A DNA stretch of 15,791 nucleotides from contig DATLEZ010000025.1 in assembly GCA_035525055.1 (NCBI GenBank), positions 1-15,791 of the forward strand, in the 5' to 3' direction. Each line of letters begins with the position of its first letter. Within the stretch, counting starts at the first letter, position 1. The notes under the pieces are model-generated. The model ran no database searches. It saw only the letters and a program-made list of their open reading frames with translations, and was not told the origin of the DNA. The position numbers and the translations under genes are program-made. Shown piece after piece: positions 1 to 7,652 of the stretch. The stretch comes from DATEEG01 sp035525055. Lineage in GTDB: Bacteria; Actinomycetota; Acidimicrobiia; Spongiisociales; ZC4RG35.

Positions 1-1133
1 CGCGCACCCGAACCTTCGCCAACGACGAGTTGATCCCCTGGGAAGTCCACGCCGAGATGAATAACGGCGAGATCCCCGACGATGTCAAGGACCGCCATGC
101 GAAGCTGGCTCACGAGCTCGGTTTGACAGCAATCAACCAGCCGTCGGAGCTCGGCGGCCACGACTACACCACCCTCCAGCAGGTGCTGATCGCCGAACAG
201 TCCGGCCGGGTCACCAATGCCCTCGGGTGGCTGATCAGCACGCCACCGAGCTGGTTGGCGAAGGTGGCGACGCAGTATCAGATGGAGCGATACGTCCTGC
301 CGACTATCGCCGGTGAAAAGCACGAGTGTTATGCGATCACTGAGGAGAACGCCGGCTCCGATGTTTCCGATCTCGAAGCGACTGCGCGACGCGAGGGGGA
401 CGTGTATGTCCTCAATGGCGTCAAGTGGCACGTCACCTCAGCCAATCTCTCGGACTACGTCTTCTTCCAGGGCAAGCTCACCAGCGGCCCCAAAGCGGAA
501 CAGCACGCGTTGTTCATCGTCGACATGGACACACCGGGGATCCGACATCTACGCACCCCGGCCTATACCCACACATACGCCCACCACCACTGGGAGATGG
601 GGTTCGAGGATGTCCGAGTGCCGGCCTCACACCTGGTCGGCGAGGAGGGCGACGGCATGGCCTTCGCTCATGAGTGGTTCCGCTTCGAACGAATGATGAT
701 CGCCGCCCGCTGCTGCGGGGCAGCCGACCGACTCATCGAAGAGGTGACCAGCTTCGCCGAACAGCGGATCATCGGTGGGGAGAAACTGGCCGACTATCAG
801 GCGATCCAGTTCATGCTGGCCGACTCGCTCACCGAGTTGTGGGGAGCTCGCTTGATGGTGTACGAGGTTGCCCGCGAGATCGACGCCGGGGCAGACGTCA
901 AGTTGGTCCATGCCCATTCTTCGATGGCCAAGCTGACGGCATCCGAGATGGCCTATCGCGTGGCGGATCGGGCAGTGCAGATCTTCGGAGGCCGCGGCTA
1001 CATGCGCGAAAACGTGGCCGAGCGGTTCCTGCGGGAGCTCCGAGTCGACAGGATCTGGGAGGGAGCCTCTGAGATCCAAAGGGTCATCATCAGTGATCAG
1101 CTGCGCAAGCGGGGCGTCGGAATCACCCGCTGA
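1..1133 (+). CDS. Acyl-CoA dehydrogenase, 5'-truncated by window edge
   Basis: Flavoenzyme that alpha,beta-dehydrogenates an acyl-CoA and passes electrons to ETF. The reading frame is open from base 3 (RTRTFANDELIPWE...), so the TTG at 30 is not the true start and the N-terminus lies outside the window. Visible family features are the mid-domain FAD/substrate segment CYAITEENAGSDVSDLEATA, the GLR/F-type segment FRFERMM, the QIFGGRGYMRE block, and the C-terminal VDRIWEGASEIQRVII. The Glu of WEG matches the catalytic base of the medium-chain enzymes (Glu376 type), and RKRG closes the protein. The substrate cannot be assigned. The gene is convergent with the thioredoxin-like lipoprotein gene, with only 6 bases between the two stop codons. 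Confidence 0.95.
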   Translation, partial: RTRTFANDELIPWEVHAEMNNGEIPDDVKDRHAKLAHELGLTAINQPSELGGHDYTTLQQVLIAEQSGRVTNALGWLISTPPSWLAKVATQYQMERYVLPTIAGEKHECYAITEENAGSDVSDLEATARREGDVYVLNGVKWHVTSANLSDYVFFQGKLTSGPKAEQHALFIVDMDTPGIRHLRTPAYTHTYAHHHWEMGFEDVRVPASHLVGEEGDGMAFAHEWFRFERMMIAARCCGAADRLIEEVTSFAEQRIIGGEKLADYQAIQFMLADSLTELWGARLMVYEVAREIDAGADVKLVHAHSSMAKLTASEMAYRVADRAVQIFGGRGYMRENVAERFLRELRVDRIWEGASEIQRVIISDQLRKRGVGITR

Positions 1134-1139
1134 CGCGGA

Positions 1140-1706
1140 CTAGCCGGACAGACTGTCGAGTGCAGCCCGGATCCCCTGCTCGTCCCGCAGCCCGGTCCAG
1201 CGCTCCACTTCCTGCTTATCGGCTCCGATCAGGACCGTCACAGGCTGATAGGGGACGGCATACAACGCGAAGATCTCCTCGCTGGCATCAAGGCCCCACA
1301 GCATTGATCCCGACGGCATCAACTCGGCTGCTCGCTCGGCGGTGGCTTCAGGCGTGCCTTTCCAGGCGACTGCAACAAAGGCGATGCGATCGTCGTACTC
1401 CTCCGCCAGGTTGTCGACGACGGGCAACTCCCGTCGACAGGTTGTTCACCATTCGGCCCAGAAAACGAGATAGACGGGGCGCGCTTCCTCCGAAAGAACG
1501 AAGGTCCCGCCGTCGCCCAGTCCCAGGGTGAAGTCTGGGGCCGCATCGCGTGCTTCGGTGATAGTTGACGAGGACGAGGTGGAAGAGGATGAGGAGGAGC
1601 CCTCGGTCGACGGCGGGCTCGTTGTCACGCCGACGGAGGTGGCAGGTTCGCCGCATGCCGCGAGACAGAGGGCGGCGACAACTGCGAGAGCGGCTGTCCT
1701 TCTCAT
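1140..1706 (-). CDS. Thioredoxin/TlpA-fold lipoprotein, probable UxxC selenoprotein (in-frame TGA at 1446-1448)
   Basis: Reading through one TGA gives a single 188-residue protein in one frame from ATG 1706 to TAG 1140-1142. Residues 1-17 are a lipoprotein signal peptide (MRRT... LAAC, lipidated Cys17), followed by a Ser/Thr-rich linker. A thioredoxin fold then starts at APDFTLGLGDGGTFVL. The active site reads VFWAEW-TGA-TTCRRELP, where TlpA/redoxin proteins have FWAxWCxxCRxELP. The TGA therefore sits exactly on the first catalytic Cys (residue 87) and the second Cys (residue 90) is kept. The downstream half is intact and includes the cis-Pro region VPYQPVTVLIG. Insertion of selenocysteine is inferred. 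It is favoured by the precise position, the undamaged downstream frame and a SECIS-like hairpin. The alternative is a nonsense-mutated pseudogene. The likely role is thiol-disulfide or peroxide reduction outside the membrane. Standard gene callers would split it at 1446. SelA, SelB, SelC and SelD are not in this window. Confidence 0.8.
1412..1439 (-). promoter_or_regulatory. SECIS-like stem-loop downstream of the TGA
   Basis: On the minus-strand mRNA, UGUC (1439-1436) pairs with GACA (1415-1412) and GACGGG (1435-1430) pairs with CCCGUC (1424-1419). The apical loop is AGUUG (1429-1425), and GUC (1418-1416) bulges on the 3' side. Sixteen nucleotides separate the UGA from the loop, and G is the second loop base. 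Bacterial SECIS elements are usually described as a short stem with a G near the start of the apical loop, located roughly 16-37 nt after UGA, so this fits. The structure was folded by eye and is also constrained by coding, so some pairing by chance is possible in GC-rich DNA. Confidence 0.55.
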
Positions 1707-1712
1707 AACCCG

Positions 1713-1718
1713 AGGCTA
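1713..1718 (-). promoter_or_regulatory. Possible -10 box (TAGCCT) for the thioredoxin-like gene, leaderless arrangement
   Basis: TAGCCT on the minus strand is followed by exactly 6 bases and then the ATG at 1706. No Shine-Dalgarno sequence is visible before this start. A TANNNT box 6-7 bases before a start codon is the usual arrangement for leaderless actinobacterial transcripts. No good -35 is seen. The rest of the 98-base gap to the oxygenase stop (1707-1804) shows nothing else. Confidence 0.35.
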
Positions 1719-1804
1719 CAAGTCCCTGGCTCCTAGATCGCTTTGGCACGACAGGACGGGGCCCTGACCCCATCGGCGTCGCGCCAGAACGGCAGGATCG
1801 GGAG

Positions 1805-3022
1805 TCAGACTGAGGAAGAGGCCTCGACCAGTTCTGGTCGATCCGGCATCGGCGGCGCCGAGACCGCCTCGCCCGAGTAGGCCTGGCCGACCATGTAGAG
1901 GAACTGATAGATCGTGGTCTCCCATGGGGAGAGGGGACCAGGGCGAAAGCCCCGGTTGGCGGCACCGTTCTGCACGTTCTGGCAGGCGGTCCAGTCCTCC
2001 CAGTTGGTGATATCCCAAAACTCCACTGCGTAACCGGGGTCGAAACCTTCCAGCTCGAGGGCCTCCGGCGGAAACAGCCAATCACATTCGATGTAGGTGC
2101 GGTCAGGAGCGAGAGGGACCATCCGGTGCGTCATCACATAGTCAGGGTGCGGGCTGATCAAGAGATTCGGCCAAACCCCCATATAGAGGACGTCGCGATC
2201 GCGGCCCGGAGGCAGGTTGCGAAAGTTGATCCCACGAGACCCACCGGTGAGCGACATCGTGTTGGCGTGATCCTTGAGAACCATCGTCCCTCCACACCAC
2301 AGGCCGTCGGGGGCGACGTCCTCACCCGAGGTGGGCGGGGTGACCTCGCACAATTCGGGATGGATCGACGTGCAGTGGTAGCACTCGTGGTAGTTCTCGA
2401 CAGCCAGCTTCCAGTTGGCCTGGATCTCATAGGAGTGACGGGCGACCTTGACCAGTCGCTGGGGCTCGTAAGGGGCGAGGTACCCGGCGAGGTTGCCGAA
2501 GGTGGTGTCGAGAGAAGCGGCGGTCCCGGTCGGATCAATGAACAGCCAGCCCAGCCACTCGCCGACTCTCATCGGGGTGAGGGGCCAATCGGAAGGGTCG
2601 AAATCCGGGGACTGGGTGAGCGATGGGGCCGAACGCAAAGTCCCGTCGAAGCGGTAGGACCAGGCGTGATAGGGACAGCGAATCAAGCGGGCATCGATCG
2701 GCTCGCCCACCTCCACCAGAGGATGGCCACGGTGCCGGCAAACATTGGAAAACCCGTAAACCGCCCCTTCCGAATCGCGGGCTAGAAGAACGGTCTCGGA
2801 TCCGTGGTCGAGCGCTCGAAGTTGGCCCGGTGCGAGCAGGTCTTCGGTCCGACCGAGGCAAACCCAGCCACCCGAAAAGATGTGCTCGGTTTCCCAATCG
2901 AAAACCTCCTGGGACCGATAGGCCTGGGCGGGAAGGGTGCGGCTGTAGCCAAATGGACGCAGGAGGTCTTGGACGGCTGCCTGGTCAACGGGCGCGGGCA
3001 ATCCCAATGCTGGCGCGGGCAT
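1805..3022 (-). CDS. Rieske non-heme iron oxygenase, large (alpha) subunit, GbcA/CntA-like
   Basis: Terminal oxygenase of the Rieske type. Family members hydroxylate aromatic rings or oxidatively demethylate quaternary amines such as glycine betaine or stachydrine. From ATG 3022 (405 aa), the Rieske [2Fe-2S] ligands are CRH (Cys95, His97) and CPYH (Cys116, His119). The mononuclear iron motif is NWKLAVENYHECYHCTSIH, with ligands at about His216 and His221. The EDW segment near the C-terminus probably supplies the carboxylate ligand. The single-subunit layout and the C-terminal EDWTACQNVQNG and GPLSPWE segments resemble the amine-demethylating branch more than classical arene dioxygenases. That is inference. 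Start choice: GGAGGT lies at 3035-3040, 12 bases before ATG 3022 and 6 before TTG 3028, but directly abuts GTG 3034, so GTG is least likely. No reductase partner is in the window. The gene diverges from the aminotransferase across two operator copies. Confidence 0.93.
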   Translation of the reverse strand: MPAPALGLPAPVDQAAVQDLLRPFGYSRTLPAQAYRSQEVFDWETEHIFSGGWVCLGRTEDLLAPGQLRALDHGSETVLLARDSEGAVYGFSNVCRHRGHPLVEVGEPIDARLIRCPYHAWSYRFDGTLRSAPSLTQSPDFDPSDWPLTPMRVGEWLGWLFIDPTGTAASLDTTFGNLAGYLAPYEPQRLVKVARHSYEIQANWKLAVENYHECYHCTSIHPELCEVTPPTSGEDVAPDGLWCGGTMVLKDHANTMSLTGGSRGINFRNLPPGRDRDVLYMGVWPNLLISPHPDYVMTHRMVPLAPDRTYIECDWLFPPEALELEGFDPGYAVEFWDITNWEDWTACQNVQNGAANRGFRPGPLSPWETTIYQFLYMVGQAYSGEAVSAPPMPDRPELVEASSSV

Positions 3023-3068
3023 ATTCAAAGTCACACCTCCCGAGATCGGATAGGAAAAGTCTAATAAC

Positions 3069-3084
3069 CTGAACCGCGGTTCAG
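3069..3084. promoter_or_regulatory. Operator 1: perfect palindrome CTGAACCGCGGTTCAG
   Basis: A 16-bp perfect inverted repeat with core TGAAC-N4-GTTCA lies in the divergent promoter between the oxygenase and aminotransferase genes. The same core recurs 30 bp away (centre to centre, about three helical turns) and again before the binding-protein gene next to the TetR gene. The size and symmetry are typical of TetR-family operators. The BetI-like TetR gene at 8990-9637 is the obvious candidate regulator. Confidence 0.75.
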
Positions 3085-3094
3085 TTTAAACAGC

Positions 3095-3100
3095 TATATT
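3095..3100 (+). promoter_or_regulatory. Possible -10 box TATATT of the aminotransferase promoter
   Basis: TATATT lies between the two operator palindromes, in an AT-rich stretch that is unusual for this window. Transcription would begin inside or just after operator 2, so a repressor bound at either site would block it. The -35 position falls inside operator 1 and matches the consensus poorly. Confidence 0.35.
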
Positions 3101-3114
3101 GAACGACGGTTCAG
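3099..3114. promoter_or_regulatory. Operator 2: TTGAACGACGGTTCAG
   Basis: Second copy of the TGAAC-N4-GTTCA core, with conserved outer TTCAGTT on its right side as in operator 1. The outer bases are imperfectly symmetric. It overlaps the expected transcription start for the aminotransferase gene. The two divergent sites together suggest joint repression of both directions. Confidence 0.7.
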
Positions 3115-3221
3115 TTAAGGCGGGAGACACAAAGTCTTCCCGACCGAGCCAGCGAAGGGAAACCAACCCTCGCGCAGCGCAGAGCGGAAGGGTGGCGTCC
3201 CCCGTTCGAAAAGGAGAACCC
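3115..3221 (+). other. Structured 5' leader of the aminotransferase gene
   Basis: About 107 bases between operator 2 and the start codon form two compact hairpins by eye. Hairpin 1 is CGGGAGAC (3121-3128), loop ACAAA, then GTC-T-TCCCG (3134-3142) with one bulged T. Hairpin 2 is GCGA-A-GGG (3152-3159), loop AAACCAA, then CCCTCGC (3167-3173) with one bulged A. The ribosome site AAGGAG (3211-3216) follows. I do not recognise a known riboswitch class. It may simply be a leader. Confidence 0.35.
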
Positions 3222-4598
3222 ATGGTGGCCCTAGGCCACGACCTCGAGGTTGCGGCCCTCGATCGAATCATCGCCGCAGAGCAGGAGCGGTTCCTGGCCC
3301 GGATGCCACGGTCCGCCGAGTACACGAGACAGGCAAGCAGTTCGCTGGCAGGAGGCGTCACCTCCAGTTGGCAGATCTCCTTCCCCCACCCCATTTGGGC
3401 GGAGCGAGGATCCGGTTCACGGGTCTTCGACGTCGACGGAAATCAGTACGTCGACTATCACGGTGGCTACGGGGCGATGCTGGCTGGCCATGCCCATCCG
3501 GCCATCGTCAAGGCGGTCACCGAACGGGTGGCCCTCGGAACTCATTTCGCTCAACCGGTACACGACGCGATGGTGGTGTCATCACACCTTGCGGAGAGGT
3601 ACGGCCTACCGCTGTGGCGGTTTGGCAACAGCGGCACCGAGGCAACGATGGATGCCGTCCACCTGATGCGAGCGGTGACTGGTCGCGACCTGATCATCAA
3701 GTTCGAAGGTGGCTACCACGGTCACCACGACTCGGTCCAGGTATCGACGTGGATCGAAGGGGATCTCGGACCTTCGAGACGACCCCTGTCGGTCGCTTCC
3801 TTACCGGGGATTCCCAACGCGATCGTACAACTCACCAAAATCGCGCCTTTCAATGACCTCGAGGCGGTCGCGGCCATCTTCGACGACTACCCCGGCCTTA
3901 TCGCCGGAATCATCCTCGAACCGGTGTTGATGAACTGCGGGATACTGGCCCCCGAACCTGGCTTCCTCGCGGGTCTCCGAGTTCTGACGCGCCAACACGG
4001 CGCCCTGATGGCCTTCGATGAGGTCAAGACCGGCCTCACGATCGGCCGGGGCGGCGCTACCAGAATGTTCGGTGTCCAACCCGACATCGTCTGCCTGGCT
4101 AAAGCGCTGGGTGGCGGTCTTCCGGTGGCGGCCATTGGTGGCACCGAGGAAGTGATGAACATCATCGCCGACGGAACGTATGACCAGGTCGGAACCTTCA
4201 ACGGCAACCCGCTGGGGATGGCGGCCGCCCGGGCGATGCTCACGGAGGTGCTGGTCCCGTCCACCTACGACCATCTCGAGCGCGTCGAGAACCGACTGAG
4301 CGACGGGGTCCGGCGGATCATCGAAGAATTCGAGCTTCCCGCCTACGTGGTCAACTTGGGAGCCAAGGGCGCGATCACATACTCCGACAAGCGCGTCCGC
4401 AACTATCGAGACTTCCTCGATGTTGACGGTCGCTGGGCGATGGCGTCGTGGCTGACCCAATTCAACCGCGGCGTTTTCCTACCGCCCTGGACCAAAGGTG
4501 AGCAGTGGTTGGTCTCGGTGCAGCACACCGAAGAGGACGTCGACATCTACCTCGAGACGCTGGAGGTCTTCGCTCGTGCCCTGCGCGGGCGTGGTTAG
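3222..4598 (+). CDS. Class III PLP-dependent aminotransferase, glutamate-1-semialdehyde aminomutase-like
   Basis: PLP enzyme of 458 aa that would move or remove an amino group from an amine or amino acid. Family features are FDVDGNQYVDYHGGYGAMLAGHAHP near the N-terminus (positions 72-96, approximate), FGNSGTEATMDA (phosphate-binding turn), FEGGYHGHHDS, FDEVKTG with Asp266, and LAKALGGGLPVAAIGG with the Schiff-base Lys294. The resemblance is closest to HemL-type enzymes. However, the location beside a Rieske oxygenase and a polyamine-type transporter, under operator control, argues for a catabolic role rather than heme synthesis. ATG 3222 is chosen because AAGGAG lies 5 bases upstream. The frame is open back to ATG 3099, but that would start inside operator 2. 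The PotA-like gene follows after 15 bases. Confidence 0.93.
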   Translation: MVALGHDLEVAALDRIIAAEQERFLARMPRSAEYTRQASSSLAGGVTSSWQISFPHPIWAERGSGSRVFDVDGNQYVDYHGGYGAMLAGHAHPAIVKAVTERVALGTHFAQPVHDAMVVSSHLAERYGLPLWRFGNSGTEATMDAVHLMRAVTGRDLIIKFEGGYHGHHDSVQVSTWIEGDLGPSRRPLSVASLPGIPNAIVQLTKIAPFNDLEAVAAIFDDYPGLIAGIILEPVLMNCGILAPEPGFLAGLRVLTRQHGALMAFDEVKTGLTIGRGGATRMFGVQPDIVCLAKALGGGLPVAAIGGTEEVMNIIADGTYDQVGTFNGNPLGMAAARAMLTEVLVPSTYDHLERVENRLSDGVRRIIEEFELPAYVVNLGAKGAITYSDKRVRNYRDFLDVDGRWAMASWLTQFNRGVFLPPWTKGEQWLVSVQHTEEDVDIYLETLEVFARALRGRG

Positions 4599-4604
4599 TA
4601 GGCT
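4599..4604 (+). promoter_or_regulatory. Possible internal -10 box TAGGCT before the PotA-like gene
   Basis: TAGGCT begins just after the aminotransferase stop codon and lies 9 bases before ATG 4614. That start has no Shine-Dalgarno sequence. It resembles the TAGCCT boxes before ATG 1706 and GTG 9761. It could give the ATPase gene its own near-leaderless transcript, or be coincidence within the operon. Confidence 0.3.
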
Positions 4605-4613
4605 CGCTCCGCC

Positions 4614-5702
<1,089 letters not shown>

Positions 5703-5711
5703 CCAGTTGCG

Positions 5712-5746
5712 TCTTACGTTTTACGTTTTACGTCCTACGTTTTACG
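5712..5746. repeat. Five tandem heptamers, consensus TTTTACG
   Basis: Direct reading gives TCTTACG, TTTTACG, TTTTACG, TCCTACG, TTTTACG in strict 7-base register, starting 9 bases after the stop of the PotA-like gene. It is non-coding and much more AT-rich than its surroundings. A second, unrelated-sequence period-7 repeat lies at 9647-9681. Confidence 0.9.
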
Positions 5747-5782
5747 TAGAGCCCGAGTGGGACGCCGACATCCAATGCCCGC

Positions 5783-5806
5783 TGTCCCCCTGCCTGCGGG
5801 GGGACA
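5783..5806. terminator. Hairpin between convergent genes, possible bidirectional terminator
   Basis: TGTCCCCC (5783-5790) pairs perfectly with GGGGGACA (5799-5806) around the 8-base loop TGCCTGCG. It lies between the converging PotA-like and PotC-like genes, where a shared terminator is expected. There is no T-tract on either strand, so intrinsic termination is uncertain. A smaller hairpin, GTGC-TCGC-GCAC, lies just downstream, before 5843. Confidence 0.4.
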
Positions 5807-5842
5807 AAGCTTCGCTCGCCGCGTGCTCGCGCACAGGTTTCC

Positions 5843-6718
5843 CTAGATGTCGAGGCGGCCCAGGGCCGCCACCGCGGAGTCGGGTTGGCCTTCTCGGCGG
5901 CCATAGCGACGCATTACCTGGGCGGCGATGAGCACTGCCGCGGTGGTCGTGAGCAGCATGATCGTTGCCAGGGCATTGAGGGACGGGGGTGGAGCCTGCC
6001 GGATACCGGCATAGAGTCGGACCGGAATCGTGATCGACGACGCATCCGCCGACAGGAACTGACTGATCACGAAGTCGTCGATAGAGATCGCGAAAACGAT
6101 CGCAAAGGAAGAGAAGATGGCGGGAGCAAGCAGCGGGATCAACACGCGCCACATTGCCTCCCGAGGCGAAGCCCCCAGATCCATTGCTGCCTCTTCATAG
6201 TCTCGCCCGATCGCGAAAAGGCGACCGCGAACGATGATCACCACGAACGAAATCGAGAATGTCACATGGCCCAGGAATTGCGCCCAGGTTCCGAAAGGGA
6301 CGAAGTCGTACAAGTTGGAGAAGACCAGGAACAGGGCAACCCCCATCACGATCTCGGGCGTTACGAGAGGGACGAGCATCAGGAAGTTGGCGGGTCGGGC
6401 GCCCCGTCCACGCCATCGGGCCAGACCGATAGCAAGTGCTACGCCCAACGGGGTCGCGACCAGCATCGTGAGCACAGCCAGTCGAATGCTTTGGAAGAGC
6501 GCCAGGCGCAATGAGTCGTCGCGCGCCACCGAGGCGGCATCGTGGAGGTACCACCTCAGCGAAAAGCCCTGCCAGGTCGAACGGGAGCGCCCCGAGTTGA
6601 AAGAGAACAGAATCGCCACCGCCACCGGGAGCATCGACCAGAGGATGTAGGCCAGCGTGATGATCCTCAGGGCCCGGGGTTTTCCCCACGGATTGGTGAA
6701 GGCCTCGCGCAGAGTCAC
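5843..6718 (-). CDS. ABC transporter permease, PotC-like
   Basis: Inner-membrane permease (291 aa) with about six hydrophobic segments. The cytoplasmic EAA loop that contacts the ATPase is EEAAMDLGASPREAMWRVLIPLLAP (written here in two parts: EEAAMDLGAS then PREAMWRVLIPL), at about residues 174-197. The N-terminus is cytoplasmic and followed by a membrane segment, SMLPVAVAILFSFNSG, as in PotC. The FAIVFAISIDDFVISQFLS segment is typical of this subfamily. The GTG start at 6718 overlaps the stop of the PotB-like gene by 4 bases (GTGA), indicating translational coupling. Confidence 0.95.
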   Translation of the reverse strand: MTLREAFTNPWGKPRALRIITLAYILWSMLPVAVAILFSFNSGRSRSTWQGFSLRWYLHDAASVARDDSLRLALFQSIRLAVLTMLVATPLGVALAIGLARWRGRGARPANFLMLVPLVTPEIVMGVALFLVFSNLYDFVPFGTWAQFLGHVTFSISFVVIIVRGRLFAIGRDYEEAAMDLGASPREAMWRVLIPLLAPAIFSSFAIVFAISIDDFVISQFLSADASSITIPVRLYAGIRQAPPPSLNALATIMLLTTTAAVLIAAQVMRRYGRREGQPDSAVAALGRLDI

Positions 6719-7638
6719 TCCCGGGCCTCCTTGGTGACCCGGGCGATGTTGAAGAGGTAGTAGAGCATCAGCAGGGCCACCGCGGCCATGAGGATCAGCG
6801 TCAGCGCGGCACCGCGGCCTCCCTGGCTCGACGTCTGATTGACGAACTGGTCGATCTGGTTTCCGATCATCCGCGTGCGGGGCGAACCCGAAAGCAGGTT
6901 CGGTGTGTAGTAGTCACCGAACATCGGGAGCATGATGATCACCAGACCGGCCAACACCCCTTGCCGCGACAAGGGCACCGTTACCCGGAAGAACGCTCCC
7001 GTCGGACTTGCTCCGAGGTCGCGGGCCGCCTCCAGAACCTGGCGATCAATCCGATCCAGAGAGGCATAGAGCGGAAGGATGAAGAAGGGGAGATATCCGT
7101 AGACAAGACCGAGTATCACTGTCAGGTGGCGCCCCTCCAGCCAGGCCTGCTCAGGAATGCCGGCGAATCCGACGATCTTGTTGATCAAGCCGTCAGGACT
7201 CAGCAGATTGACCCACGCCATCATCCTCATCAGATAGTTGATCCAAAATGGCGCCAGCAGGCCCGCCAGCCACAGGGCCTTGTGCCGGTCGACCCGCCGG
7301 GCTACGAAGTAGGCCACCGGATAGCCAACCAGGACGCTTAGCAGCGAAGCAATCACTACATAGAAGATCGTCCTCATGGCAATGACCCCGAGTTGGCCAC
7401 CGAAGAGATCTACGAGAACCTCTCTGAAGGCGGTGAAGTCCCATTGGAGAGGATTCCATTCGGGAAGTGGCTTCAGGAAGATCGGGTCGATCCCGCCCAT
7501 GGCAACCGCAAGGACAGCGTAGAACGGCACCAGGAAGAGCAACACCAGCCAGATCAGGCCGGGGGCCGCGAAGGCTGGCCAGGTCCATCGTGCCTGCCCG
7601 ACCGCTTCAGTTTCCGCCGACTGAAGATTGGTTGGCAC
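6715..7638 (-). CDS. ABC transporter permease, PotB-like
   Basis: First permease (307 aa) of the importer. A hydrophobic segment follows an N-terminal tail (PAFAAPGLIWLVLLFLVPF). The EAA loop LEAARDLGAS-PTGAFFRVTVPLS lies at about residues 200-222. The ending LYYLFNIARVTKEARE is basic and cytoplasmic. The segment FWINYLMRMMAWVNLLSPDG is characteristic of PotB/PotH-type permeases for polyamines and related cations. It starts at GTG 7638, 14 bases after the binding-protein stop, with only a weak ribosome site, and overlaps the PotC-like gene by 4 bases. Confidence 0.95.
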   Translation of the reverse strand: MPTNLQSAETEAVGQARWTWPAFAAPGLIWLVLLFLVPFYAVLAVAMGGIDPIFLKPLPEWNPLQWDFTAFREVLVDLFGGQLGVIAMRTIFYVVIASLLSVLVGYPVAYFVARRVDRHKALWLAGLLAPFWINYLMRMMAWVNLLSPDGLINKIVGFAGIPEQAWLEGRHLTVILGLVYGYLPFFILPLYASLDRIDRQVLEAARDLGASPTGAFFRVTVPLSRQGVLAGLVIIMLPMFGDYYTPNLLSGSPRTRMIGNQIDQFVNQTSSQGGRGAALTLILMAAVALLMLYYLFNIARVTKEARE

Positions 7639-7652
7639 TTAGTTGGGGCCCA

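Noticed and set aside
1140..1427. Separate short minus-strand gene starting at TTG 1427
   Set aside because: It is the downstream half of the thioredoxin fold, in the same frame as 1446-1706. A start here would remove both active-site residues.
1446..1448. Simple nonsense-mutation pseudogene
   Set aside because: Not excluded, but less likely. The stop lies exactly on the catalytic Cys, the rest of the frame is intact and a SECIS-like hairpin follows.
1348..2085. 245-codon minus-strand frame across the lipoprotein and oxygenase genes
   Set aside because: It is an Arg/Ser/Pro-rich shadow in another frame of two genes on the same strand, with no motif.
3099..3221. N-terminal extension of the aminotransferase from ATG 3099
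   Set aside because: ATG 3099 lies inside operator 2 and has no ribosome site. ATG 3222 has AAGGAG at ideal spacing, and the extension lacks family resemblance.
3115..3221. Glycine riboswitch
   Set aside because: Purine-rich GGGAGA and GCGAAGGG segments first looked similar, but the conserved glycine-aptamer blocks are not in the right order.
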